Shown: positions 1 through 7,575 of the stretch, piece by piece
Layout of the letters: each line of letters starts with the position of its first letter
Position numbering within the stretch: the first letter of the stretch is position 1
DNA from: CBDCGS01 sp965216915
GTDB lineage: Bacteria > Pseudomonadota > Alphaproteobacteria > UBA828
Length of the DNA: 64,000 nucleotides
Direction: 5' to 3'
Assembly (NCBI GenBank): GCA_965216915.1
Contig: CBDCGS010000011.1
Span: 868,001-932,000, forward strand
Translations under genes and position numbers: made by a program
The notes under the pieces: generated by a model
The model's database searches: none
Told to the model about the DNA's origin: nothing
Seen by the model: only the letters and a program-made list of their open reading frames with translations

Positions 1-507
1 CGCGAGCCAGCCGGCGTTGCAATGGGTGAGGACGTTCACCGGTCCGTCGTCCTTGAGGTGCGCGACGCGCTGAATCAGAGGCAGGCCATGCTCACCGATC
101 GCACGGTTGATCGCGACATCCTCCTCGCAAACCTCTGCGGCCCGCGCGTAGGCTGCGGCGGCGCGCGCATTCGTGCCGAGCGGCCGCAAGCGCGCGAACA
201 TGTCGTCGAGCAGCCAACGCAGATTGACCGCGGTCGGGCGCGTTTCGCGAAGCAGCGCGTCGGCGCGCGCGAGACCCTCGTCGCTCGGATCCTCGCGCAT
301 CGCAAGCGCCATCCCATAAGCCGCCGCCGCGCCGATGAGTGGCGCGCCGCGCACCTGCATGACCCGGATGGCGTGCGCGATGTCAACGACCGTCTCGCAG
401 CGACGCGTCACGAACGCGTGGGGCAACAGCGTCTGGTCGATGATCGCGACCGCCCAGCCATCCTCCTCGAGCCAGATGGTGCGGTGAGTAATACCGTTGA
501 TCTTCAT
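1..507 (-). CDS. mtnA: S-methyl-5-thioribose-1-phosphate isomerase, C-terminal part off the left edge
   Basis: Converts 5-methylthioribose 1-phosphate to 5-methylthioribulose 1-phosphate in the methionine salvage pathway; cytoplasmic. The first 169 residues are in the window and the frame runs open off the left edge, so the gene is incomplete (family members are about 340-370 aa). The N-terminus reads MKINGITHRTIWLEEDG, followed by IIDQTLLPH and then VMQVRGAPLIGAAAAYG, the family's conserved substrate-site RGAP segment. Further on, NLRWLLDDMF and VLTHCNAG also match the family; the last holds the Cys region near the active site. The ATG at 507 follows a small 50-residue gene on the same strand after 19 bases. 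Identification rests on motif recognition and is strong. Confidence 0.93.
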   Translation of the reverse strand, partial: MKINGITHRTIWLEEDGWAVAIIDQTLLPHAFVTRRCETVVDIAHAIRVMQVRGAPLIGAAAAYGMALAMREDPSDEGLARADALLRETRPTAVNLRWLLDDMFARLRPLGTNARAAAAYARAAEVCEEDVAINRAIGEHGLPLIQRVAHLKDDGPVNVLTHCNAGWLA

Positions 508-526
508 GGGAGCGGCCGCCCTCCGC

Positions 527-679
527 CTACGGCTCGTAGCCTGCGCGCGTCATCAGGTCGTAGCGCACTTTGTCATGCGCCTCGATCGGATCGACGCCCT
601 CGTGCACGGCCTCGACGATACCCTCATCGATCAGTTGCCGATACGTCGCGACGAGCGCCTTCGAGTCTATGTCAGCCAT
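527..679 (-). CDS. 50-residue protein of unknown function between panE-like gene and mtnA
   Basis: A short frame of 50 residues starting MADIDSKALVATYRQLIDEG and ending TRAGYEP. It is acidic and predicted mostly helical, with no signal peptide, membrane segment or cysteine. It lies 16 bases after the stop of the ketopantoate-reductase-like gene and 19 bases before mtnA, all on the minus strand, so the three are probably cotranscribed. A G-rich stretch (GGGTGTGTGG) sits just before the ATG. The frame shows the local preference for G/C at third positions, which supports real coding. I do not recognise a named family. Position suggests a minor role linked to mtnA, but nothing in the sequence proves it. 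Confidence 0.6.
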   Translation of the reverse strand: MADIDSKALVATYRQLIDEGIVEAVHEGVDPIEAHDKVRYDLMTRAGYEP

Positions 680-695
680 CCACACACCCTTGCAC

Positions 696-1616
696 CTAGC
701 CAAATCGCGTCTCGCGGGCCCTGACGAGCGCGCTAACGACCGTGTTGAGAGGCGCCTCGATCCCGAGCGCCGCAGCTTCGCGGGGAATTGCGCCATTGAT
801 GACGTCGATCTCGGAGGGGCGCCCGGCCAGGTGGTCGAGCAGCATCGAAGGCCGTGCGCCCGGAATGCGCTCTCCGAACCGGCGCACATAGGCGCACGGG
901 TCGACGATGTCGAGCGCCACGCCCTTGGCCCGTGCGACGCGGTAGGCCTCGATGGCGCAGCCCGAGGCAACGGCCCATCCGTCGGGATCCGCCAGGATCT
1001 CGGCGATCGTGCAAGAGAGGAGCGTGCAAGGCCCGCTGTAGCAGACGTTGCAGATGAGCTTCTCCCAGACCAGCTGGTCGATATCGTCGAAGCATTTGAC
1101 CGTGAATCCGGCCTCACGCCAGATGGCGGCAATGGCTTCGATGCGCGGCGAGACGGGTGCGCCGCGCTCGCCGAGGCGCACGAGCTCCATGCCGTTGTGG
1201 TGCGCGTGTCCGGGGGCCTTGATCGACGCGCCAAAGCCGCCCACCACGCCGACCGCGACTTTGTCCGGCCCGATGATGCGCGCGACCTTCTCAGCACTGC
1301 CGAGGCCGTTTTGGATGGTCAGGACGTTGGTCGACCGGCCGACCATCGCCCGTGCGCTCTCCGCTGCGGCGACGACTTGCGGCGCCTTGGTCGCGATGAT
1401 GACGAGATCGCAGATCCCGGCTTCATCGGCCTCGGTCGTGGCGTTGAGCCGCACCACGCGCTTGCCGCTTGCGCCTTCGAGCCGGAGGCCGCTTTCCGCC
1501 ATCGCATCGACGTGCTCCGCCCACCTGTCGATCGCCCACACCTCATTGCCGGCGTCGGCGAGGAGCGCTGCATAGACGCACCCCATGGCTCCGGTGCCGA
1601 CGATCCCGATTTTCAT
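696..1616 (-). CDS. 2-dehydropantoate 2-reductase family protein (PanE/ApbA-like)
   Basis: An NADPH-dependent ketopantoate-reductase-type enzyme of 306 residues; the founding member reduces 2-dehydropantoate to pantoate in pantothenate synthesis. The N-terminal Rossmann motif MKIGIVGTGAMGCVYAALL is at residues 1-19. A conserved TIQNGLGS segment (about 100-107) and the C-terminal-domain lysine in QLVWEKLICNVCYS (about 182-195) fit the fold, which needs that Lys for catalysis. The family contains many members of unproven substrate, so the exact activity is not certain. It heads a minus-strand group with the 50-residue gene and mtnA, which would be odd for a strict pantothenate gene and hints at a different 2-keto-acid substrate. 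The ATG at 1616 is the natural start because it opens the nucleotide-binding strand directly. Confidence 0.85.
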   Translation of the reverse strand: MKIGIVGTGAMGCVYAALLADAGNEVWAIDRWAEHVDAMAESGLRLEGASGKRVVRLNATTEADEAGICDLVIIATKAPQVVAAAESARAMVGRSTNVLTIQNGLGSAEKVARIIGPDKVAVGVVGGFGASIKAPGHAHHNGMELVRLGERGAPVSPRIEAIAAIWREAGFTVKCFDDIDQLVWEKLICNVCYSGPCTLLSCTIAEILADPDGWAVASGCAIEAYRVARAKGVALDIVDPCAYVRRFGERIPGARPSMLLDHLAGRPSEIDVINGAIPREAAALGIEAPLNTVVSALVRARETRFG

Positions 1617-1776
1617 CGTCTCCTCCTCACGGGAGAGGGCGATAGCAGCTTCGGGCCCACTCGGCTAGGGCCGATCGCCCGTGTCGCACAATGCTTGTGG
1701 GCTGTCGTATAGTGCGCGCGCGCCGAGGCGGGCGCGGACGGCCGGCGAGGGCCGAAAACAAGGGAGGATCTCGATC

Positions 1777-2523
1777 ATGGGTAGGCTGTCGGGCAAGACC
1801 GCCCTCATCACTGGTGGCGCGAGCGGTATGGGAGAGGGCGTGGCACTCGCCTTTGGTCAGGAGGGCGCGGCTGTTGGCATCGTGGATCGCCATGGCGACG
1901 CCGCCGCGCGGGTCGCCGCTGCCGTTGAGCAGGCGGGCGGAAAGGCCGCATCGGCCGAAGCTGACGTCGCCGACGAGGCCGCCATCAACACGGCGTTCGG
2001 CGCGATCGTGGAATCGCTGGGCGACATCGACATCCTGGTGAACAGCGCGGGCATCGACACCACGAGCCTGGTCGAGGAGATGTCGACCGAGATGTGGGAC
2101 GAAATAATGGCCATCAACCTACGCGGCACGTTCCTTTGCACGCGCTTGGTCATCCCCGCCATGCGGCGCAAGAAATGGGGCCGCATCATCAACTTCAGCT
2201 CGCAGCTTGCCCACAAGGGCGCACCGCAAATGGCGCACTATTGCGCATCGAAGGGCGCCGTTTTGGCGTTCACGCGCTCGCTCGCCTACGAGGTGATCGA
2301 GGACGGGATCACGGTCAATTCGATTTGCCCGGGACCGATCGACACGCCGCTGTTGCGTCAGATCCCGCAATCCTGGCTCGACGCGAAATTCAACGAGCTG
2401 CCGATCAAGCGCCCGGGGCGGGTCGAGGAGGTGGTGCCGACTGTGGTGATGCTGGCCTCGGACGAGGGCTCTTACTATGTCGGCGCGTCGCTCAACATGA
2501 ACGGCGGCGACGTCATGGTATAG
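1777..2523 (+). CDS. SDR family NAD(P)-dependent oxidoreductase
   Basis: A classical short-chain dehydrogenase/reductase of 248 residues. Visible elements: cofactor motif TGGASGMGEG near residues 12-21, the NSAG motif near 88, the catalytic Ser in INFSSQ, and YCASK (Tyr and Lys of the active site) near 154-158. The usual PGPIDTPLL stretch follows and the chain ends in the NMNGGDVMV tail typical of the FabG-like subfamily. The chosen ATG at 1777 is preceded by AGGGAGG at 1761-1767; the open frame extends upstream to 1681, but those residues are Arg-rich and lack homology-like pattern. It is divergent from the panE-like gene (160-base gap). The substrate cannot be told from sequence alone. Confidence 0.9.
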   Translation: MGRLSGKTALITGGASGMGEGVALAFGQEGAAVGIVDRHGDAAARVAAAVEQAGGKAASAEADVADEAAINTAFGAIVESLGDIDILVNSAGIDTTSLVEEMSTEMWDEIMAINLRGTFLCTRLVIPAMRRKKWGRIINFSSQLAHKGAPQMAHYCASKGAVLAFTRSLAYEVIEDGITVNSICPGPIDTPLLRQIPQSWLDAKFNELPIKRPGRVEEVVPTVVMLASDEGSYYVGASLNMNGGDVMV

Positions 2524-2578
2524 GCGCAAGGCCTTCCCGAGGATATGGCCCGCATCCGCCAGGACTTGCTAGTCGACC

Positions 2579-3253
2579 CTAGAAATAGGGCGGATCGAGA
2601 CCCTCGGCCTTGAACGCTGCCTTCACGGCTGCGCGCTCTTGGAGCGCATCGAGAAGCATGGCAATGCGAGCGAACTCCCGCGGCGGTCGAATGGCGCGTT
2701 GCCTGCGTGGCGGTCGCAGCGCGTATTGGCGCGCCCAGCGGCAGCACGTCGCGAGGTAATAGTCCGCAACGCTCGGCGTCGATCCCAACACGTAGGGCCC
2801 CGCGCCGGCGGCCGAAAGGTCGTGATCGATGAGAGCAAGGCAATCGTCGAGGCGTGTTTTCGTCGCGGCCTTAATGGAAGGGACGGCCGCGGGTTCGGTG
2901 GTGTGGCGCCAGGTGTAGAACTCCATGCGAAGCTCCGCATGGAGTTCGCTCGCAAGAAAGAACAGCCAGCGATAGAGCCGCGCGCGTTCGGGCGTGCCGA
3001 CGCTCGGCGCGAGGCCGCCATCCGGATGACGATCTGCGAGGTGGAGGCAGATGGCGGCAGTCTCGGTCAATACCAGGTCGCCGTCCACCAGCGTGGGCAG
3101 CAGGCCGCCCGGGTTGAGGGCGAGATAGTCCGGCTCGCGATTGGCCTCCTGCGCGCGGTCGACGAGGGCGAGCGTGAAGGGCACCCCGATCTCGCGCAAG
3201 ATCATGTGCGGCACGAGGTTGGCGTTGTCCGGGTAGTAGTAGAGCGTGTACAT
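2579..3253 (-). CDS. Glutathione S-transferase family protein
   Basis: A soluble 224-residue protein with an N-terminal thioredoxin-fold domain (MYTLYYYPDNANLVPHMILR at the start) and the glutathione-binding LTETAAICLHLAD segment near residues 60-73, followed by an all-helical C-terminal domain. GSTs conjugate glutathione to electrophiles or act as peroxidases or isomerases; the substrate is not predictable here. The start at 3253 is preferred over an upstream in-frame codon because upstream residues would be encoded by the terminator hairpin of the ammonium transporter operon. It is convergent with the SDR gene, whose stop is 55 bases away. Confidence 0.85.
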   Translation of the reverse strand: MYTLYYYPDNANLVPHMILREIGVPFTLALVDRAQEANREPDYLALNPGGLLPTLVDGDLVLTETAAICLHLADRHPDGGLAPSVGTPERARLYRWLFFLASELHAELRMEFYTWRHTTEPAAVPSIKAATKTRLDDCLALIDHDLSAAGAGPYVLGSTPSVADYYLATCCRWARQYALRPPRRQRAIRPPREFARIAMLLDALQERAAVKAAFKAEGLDPPYF

Positions 3254-3277
3254 GGCGACTGTTCGACCCCGCGAACG

Positions 3278-3317
3278 AAAAAAAGGGGGGTGAACCGACA
3301 TTGGTTCACCCCCCTTT
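3278..3317 (-). terminator. Intrinsic terminator of the ammonium transporter operon
   Basis: A perfect 15-base-pair stem (3282-3296 with 3303-3317; arms AAAGGGGGGTGAACC and its complement) closes a 6-base loop. On the minus strand the stem is followed by a run of seven T residues (the A run at 3278-3284). It lies 14 bases after the stop of the small membrane protein gene and just before the GST gene, so it separates two minus-strand transcription units. This is a textbook Rho-independent terminator seen directly in sequence. Confidence 0.92.
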
Positions 3318-3330
3318 CCCGAAGGAAGCG

Positions 3331-3573
3331 CTACCGCCTGAGATCTTCCTCAGTCGCGATGCTCCCGGTGGCATGGTGCATGGCGCGCTCCATACCAACT
3401 TCATCGTAGAGCTTCTTCGCCTCGCGATACTCGTGCTCCTCCTGCCGCGTCTGAATGAAATGCCAGATCAACCAGAATGCGAACAAGATGGCGACCATCG
3501 CGATCTCCGCCCCAACACCGGGATACATCGCCCCGATGTTTTGCGGGTTGGTGAACGAGTCGAGACCTGTCAT
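3331..3573 (-). CDS. 80-residue single-pass membrane protein beside the ammonium transporter
   Basis: A small protein starting MTGLDSFTNPQNIGAMYPGV with one hydrophobic helix (about residues 22-40, VGAEIAMVAILFAFWLIWHF). A charged cytoplasmic-looking tail rich in Glu, Lys and Arg follows, ending TEEDLRR. Its start is 9 bases after the Amt stop, so it is surely cotranscribed, and the terminator follows directly. I do not recognise a named family. In many bacteria the partner encoded next to amtB is the PII protein GlnK; here there is no GlnK in the window, and this membrane peptide takes that position. A role in Amt assembly or regulation is inference only. Confidence 0.75.
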   Translation of the reverse strand: MTGLDSFTNPQNIGAMYPGVGAEIAMVAILFAFWLIWHFIQTRQEEHEYREAKKLYDEVGMERAMHHATGSIATEEDLRR

Positions 3574-3582
3574 GCCAGCCTC

Positions 3583-4989
3583 CTATTCCTTGGCGTAGGT
3601 GCGCTCGATCTGCTCGAACGCGGTTTCCTGGTGCGCATGGTACGGATAGGCGTCACCCAACTGATGGGTGTCAAGCCCGGCAAGCTCGACCTCGCGCGGC
3701 ACCCGCAGCATATTGAAGTGCTTCAGGATCTTCGCGAGGATGAAGCAGGGGATGAAGCCCAGCACCCAGAACATGATGATGGCGCCGAGGATCTGCCCCA
3801 CCGGGTTGATCTCGGGAAAGCCTTCCGCGGTTTGGAAGATCGCGATCGAGGTTTCGCGCGGCGAATAGTCACCGTACATCGGTGCCGCCGCTGGATAGCC
3901 CCAAAGCACGAAGCCGCAGACGATCACCCCGAAGAAGCCGGCGTAGCCATGCACGGCAACCGCGCCGACCGCGTCATCGATCTTGAAGCGCCGTTCGACC
4001 CAATGGTGCACGTAGTACATGAACACCACACCCGCCGCCGCAATCACGAGCGCTTGCACCGGGTGGTAGAGATCGTTGCCGGCTGACGCTGCGATGATGC
4101 CGCCGAGGCCTCCCGAGTAGGTCCAGAACGGGTTGCCCTTGCTGATGACGTAGGCCGCCATCAAGCCGCCCGAGAACGACATCAGGAAGTTGAACACGAT
4201 GGCCGATAGGGTGGTCGGCATGCCGTAGATGTTGGTCGCCGAGAAGAACGCCCCCGACTCGCCGCCGATGTCGATGATCGGCACGTTGCACGCCGCATAG
4301 AAGCCCCAGAACCCGGTGAAGATCAGGAACAGGCCGACCGTGATCAGCCACGGATTGTGCGGCTTGATCTCGCGCACCTCGCCGTTGGGACCAAACTTGC
4401 CGATGCGCGGTCCCAGCACAACAAGGATGGCGAGCGCAGACCCACCGGCGATCGCGTGCACCACGCCGGACGCATAGGCATCGTGATAACCGAGGATCTG
4501 GACCATCCAACCGCCCGGGTGCCAACCCCAGGCCGCGTCGAGGATCCAAGTTACCGAGCCGATCAGCACCGCGAAGATGAGAAACGCGCTGGTCTTGATC
4601 CGCTCGATCACGGAGCCCGACACAATCGAAGCCGTGGTCCATGAAAAGAGCAGGAATGCCGCCCAGAATACGCCCGTAATGCGGTCCTGCATGTTGGTGC
4701 CCATCGACTCCGCCCAGGGCAACGATGCGGACGCCGCATAGATGCCGCCGGACGCGAACGGTGCGTTGGGCATGCCAAAATAGATCCACCAACCGAACAG
4801 GAAGAAGGTCACCGTGATCAGTGGGATCAGCATCGTGTTCTTCATCAAGGTATGAAGAACGTTCTTCCGCCGGGAAGCACCCACTTCGTAGGTACAGAAC
4901 CCGGCATGGATCAGAAACATCATCACCACCGTGATCCAATAGTAGGATTCGGTGAAGATGGCCGTTAAAGCATCGACAGGATTGTCCAT
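3583..4989 (-). CDS. amt: Ammonium transporter (Amt/MEP/Rh family)
   Basis: A 468-residue polytopic inner-membrane channel for ammonium with about 11 membrane helices. The twin-histidine pore is present: one His in SGVVHAIAGGSALAIL, the other in GAVAVHGYAGFFGV. The GFWGFYAACNVP and SGGLMAAYVISKGNP segments also match the family. The start MDNPVDALTAIF is preceded by a strong GAGGGGGGC ribosome-binding site; an in-frame extension upstream to 5073 would add non-homologous residues. There is no cleavable signal sequence of the long type seen in some family members. It is followed after 9 bases by the small membrane protein and then by an intrinsic terminator. Upstream lie two copies of a short palindrome that may be regulatory. 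Confidence 0.95.
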   Translation of the reverse strand: MDNPVDALTAIFTESYYWITVVMMFLIHAGFCTYEVGASRRKNVLHTLMKNTMLIPLITVTFFLFGWWIYFGMPNAPFASGGIYAASASLPWAESMGTNMQDRITGVFWAAFLLFSWTTASIVSGSVIERIKTSAFLIFAVLIGSVTWILDAAWGWHPGGWMVQILGYHDAYASGVVHAIAGGSALAILVVLGPRIGKFGPNGEVREIKPHNPWLITVGLFLIFTGFWGFYAACNVPIIDIGGESGAFFSATNIYGMPTTLSAIVFNFLMSFSGGLMAAYVISKGNPFWTYSGGLGGIIAASAGNDLYHPVQALVIAAAGVVFMYYVHHWVERRFKIDDAVGAVAVHGYAGFFGVIVCGFVLWGYPAAAPMYGDYSPRETSIAIFQTAEGFPEINPVGQILGAIIMFWVLGFIPCFILAKILKHFNMLRVPREVELAGLDTHQLGDAYPYHAHQETAFEQIERTYAKE

Positions 4990-5008
4990 GTAGCCCCCCT
5001 CACTCGCA

Positions 5009-5060
5009 GCAATTGCCCCGGGGGGAGCATTCGACGACTGCAATTGCGCCCCAGGGGCAA
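5009..5060 (-). promoter_or_regulatory. Paired GCAATTGC palindromes upstream of the ammonium transporter
   Basis: Two exact copies of the 8-base palindrome GCAATTGC lie at 5009-5016 and 5040-5047, 31 bases apart (about three helical turns). They overlap an inverted TTGCCCC (5013-5019) / GGGGCAA (5054-5060) pair. The first copy is 20 bases before the start codon. This could be an operator or a leader hairpin; no named regulator can be assigned. The rest of the 4990-5225 gap shows no gene. Confidence 0.3.
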
Positions 5061-5225
5061 CGAATCGAGTCAATCCCGAAAGTCTGCGATTTTGTGTCGG
5101 AGGTGTCTAGCGAAAGATTGAGGATGCAATCATCCACCCAATGCGCGCTTTCGGCGCGTGAAGGGGCCGATTGGAGGCTTCATACGAAATCAATGCTGCG
5201 CCATACCTTTCCTCAAACCGACCAA

Positions 5226-5612
5226 TTATTCCGGTTTTTCACGCCCTGATAGTAGCCAGCGCGCGAGCGCGTCGACGGCAACTGCAAAGTCTTCTCTTGG
5301 GCGATCCAGACAATAGTCCGCGAGCCACGGCAGGTACGAATCGGTGCGCGCACCGCCTTTGATGTCGTAGGGCAGCCCGGCACCGCGCGCACTGAGATAG
5401 CCGTCGAGCCAAGTCAGATAGGACCGGATCAAACGGTTGTCCATGATCTGCCACGCGCTGACGAAGGCCCGGCAACTCGTCAGTCCATGACCATAGGTCG
5501 AGGGTGGCGCTTCACCGCGCGAGGGCGGCGTAATGATCAAGCTCGCGCCAAAGGCAAGCGCCACGACCGCCGCTTTGCCGCGTGTCCCGCGCCTTCCACC
5601 GACTACCGGCAT
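5226..5612 (-). CDS. Small secreted protein of unknown function, Rap1a/HdeA-like architecture
   Basis: A 128-residue protein with a basic N-terminus and a hydrophobic stretch (KAAVVALAFGASLIITPP, about residues 13-30) that looks like a signal peptide. The mature part holds two cysteines, one in LTSCRAF and one in WLADYCLDRP, with a WLDGYLSARG segment between. Small periplasmic helical proteins such as Rap1a/Tai immunity or HdeA-like proteins show the same plan of two Cys flanking a GYL segment. The resemblance is by eye and weak. Its start is 12 bases after the adenylate cyclase stop on the same strand, so the two are likely cotranscribed. Confidence 0.6.
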   Translation of the reverse strand: MPVVGGRRGTRGKAAVVALAFGASLIITPPSRGEAPPSTYGHGLTSCRAFVSAWQIMDNRLIRSYLTWLDGYLSARGAGLPYDIKGGARTDSYLPWLADYCLDRPREDFAVAVDALARWLLSGREKPE

Positions 5613-5624
5613 TCGATTACGCCG

Positions 5625-7484
5625 CTAGAGCCGGTAGACGGCAATCGGACCTTCGCGCCCCCGCACGGTCCGCGTGCCGAGAGGAACGGCGCTGATCGCA
5701 TCGCCCGCGGCCTGAACCGTCGCCTCGCTGAGCACGATCGTCACGTCCGCATCCGCATCAGCGACATCTTTTCCGAGCTGCTCCAACCGGTTCGCCGTGT
5801 TCACCGAATCCCCAACGATCGTGTAGTTGATGCGGCCCGGCGCACCGATGTTGCCGACGATCACCTCACCCGTATGAAGTCCGATGCGCACGCGCACCGG
5901 TAGGACGCCGGCCTCGCGGCGCCGCGCATTGTCCGCGGCCACAGCCGCACGGATCGCGAGTGCAGCGCGGCAAGCGCGGGCGGCATGATCCGGAAGCGCC
6001 TGAGGTGCGCCCCAAAACGCCATCACCGCATCGCCAATGAATTTGTCGATCGTGCCCCCTTCGGCCTCCACGCATTCGCTCAGCATCTCGAAATGCTGGT
6101 TGAGGAAAACCGCGGTCTCGGTTGCCGACATCGTTTCCGATTGGCTGGTGAAACCCACGATATCGGTGAACATCACCGTGGCGGAGCGAGTCACGGAATC
6201 GCGAACCGCGGCTTCGCCCTGCTGAACGAGACGATGCACCAGGCTTCGTGGCACGTAGGTCTCGAACCACCGCAAGCCGACGATCATGGCGTTGAACGCG
6301 TCGTCCGCGGTGGTGATCTCCTTGAACACACTGCCCGGCAAGCGCGGAATGTTCTCGAGGTTGAGATCGCGCACACGCTGCGCCGCTGTCGCGAGCCGGG
6401 CAAGTGGCGCGGAGAGGTAGCGTGAAACGAAGTAGGCGACGACGAGCGACAGCAGCAGCATGATCCCACCGCCGATCGCCGCCCAACGCAGGCGCGAAAG
6501 CTCATCGGTCAGGTTCGCGGCGGGGAAATGCACGCCAACGCGCCAGGGTACCGCGCCATAGCGCTCGATCGTGCGAGAGAGAAGCCCGACCTCGACGCCG
6601 TCGATTTCGACGAGGCGGATGCCCGTGCTCCTTTCAAGGTTCGAGCCGCCGTCATCGGCGCCAACCACCGAGAGCAGCAGCGGGTCGCCGAGCTCCGCGA
6701 CGGTGGGCAGCGGCTTCTCCGCGCTCAGGCCGGGGAAATCGTCTCTTAGGATTGGATGGGCGATCACGTGGCTGTCGGCGTAGGTGATGAAAGCCCCGCC
6801 GCCGAGCGCCTCAGCCGTCGCGGTCAAGAGCGACGAGAGCGTGTCGACGCGGACGGTCGCCGTCAAAAGCCCGAGATAGGCATCATCGCGATGCAACGGA
6901 TAGCGCACATTGAGGAGCGTGAGGTTGGCCGTTTGCGGGCGCACGACATCGGCCCAATGAAGACCGGTGAGGTCGCGCGCGGCACCCATCGCTTCCATGA
7001 TCACCGGCATCTGGCTGACGTCGATCACTTGCAGGTTCACACCCTCGGGCGTACGGAGCGCAAAGACCATCCGCGCGTCGGGACGAATCAACACGATCGA
7101 GCGCACCTGGGGTGTCGCGGCGAGGGCGCCCGACAGATAGTGGCCGATGACCTCATCACTCGCGGCATCGATCGCCCCGGTTTCGAGCTGGCGACCGAGA
7201 TGCAACAGTTGGTTCTCGGCCGGCCCGAGATATTGCTCGATGCGCGCGAGCACGAGTTCGATGGTCGATTGAGATTTGTCGCGGAGGAGATCGAACGTGT
7301 TCTGTTGGGCCGCCCACAGGCCAAGCGCAAGGACCGTGAGCACCGCGAGAAGCACGAGCCCGCCGAAGCCGACCAACAACCCCCGCGAAATTTGGATCTG
7401 GAGGCGAGCGGTTTTCGGCGGCGTATCGTCTCGCCCCGGCTCCGCCGGGGGCGGCGCGTCATCTACCTGAACACTCGTCATCAC
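5625..7484 (-). CDS. Membrane-bound adenylate/guanylate cyclase with extracytoplasmic sensor and HAMP-like linker
   Basis: Makes a cyclic nucleotide (most likely cAMP) in response to a periplasmic signal. The 619 residues form an N-terminal helix (about 35-57), a large extracytoplasmic region (about 60-330), a second helix (about 336-356) and a HAMP-like linker (about 357-400). The class III catalytic domain lies at about 432-600. Catalytic features are intact: both metal Asp residues (D441 in FTDIVGF, D485 in IGDAVMAFWG), the adenine-selecting Lys (K481 in TIDKFIGD) and the transition-state Asn/Arg in VGDSVNTANRLE. The periplasmic part resembles dCache-type sensors by size and pattern. It is followed by a small secreted protein and is divergent from the fused ABC exporter. 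Confidence 0.92.
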   Translation of the reverse strand: MMTSVQVDDAPPPAEPGRDDTPPKTARLQIQISRGLLVGFGGLVLLAVLTVLALGLWAAQQNTFDLLRDKSQSTIELVLARIEQYLGPAENQLLHLGRQLETGAIDAASDEVIGHYLSGALAATPQVRSIVLIRPDARMVFALRTPEGVNLQVIDVSQMPVIMEAMGAARDLTGLHWADVVRPQTANLTLLNVRYPLHRDDAYLGLLTATVRVDTLSSLLTATAEALGGGAFITYADSHVIAHPILRDDFPGLSAEKPLPTVAELGDPLLLSVVGADDGGSNLERSTGIRLVEIDGVEVGLLSRTIERYGAVPWRVGVHFPAANLTDELSRLRWAAIGGGIMLLLSLVVAYFVSRYLSAPLARLATAAQRVRDLNLENIPRLPGSVFKEITTADDAFNAMIVGLRWFETYVPRSLVHRLVQQGEAAVRDSVTRSATVMFTDIVGFTSQSETMSATETAVFLNQHFEMLSECVEAEGGTIDKFIGDAVMAFWGAPQALPDHAARACRAALAIRAAVAADNARRREAGVLPVRVRIGLHTGEVIVGNIGAPGRINYTIVGDSVNTANRLEQLGKDVADADADVTIVLSEATVQAAGDAISAVPLGTRTVRGREGPIAVYRL

Positions 7485-7575
7485 GCCCGATCATCGCGAG
7501 GGCGCGGCCCAGGTCAAGCAATGCGCCGCCATGTGCGAAGGCGCGCTAAGGTGGCGCCGCGCGTCATCCGTGGAG

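Noticed and set aside
570..1712. Long plus-strand open frame opposite the ketopantoate-reductase-like gene
   Set aside because: Arg/Asp/His-rich composition and no domain; an antisense shadow caused by high GC. The minus-strand frame has clear motifs.
5038..5056. Sigma-54 type promoter before amt (CTGGGGCGCAATTGCA on the minus strand)
   Set aside because: GG and GC elements are only 9 bases apart instead of 10 and the -24 element is poor, so I do not call it.
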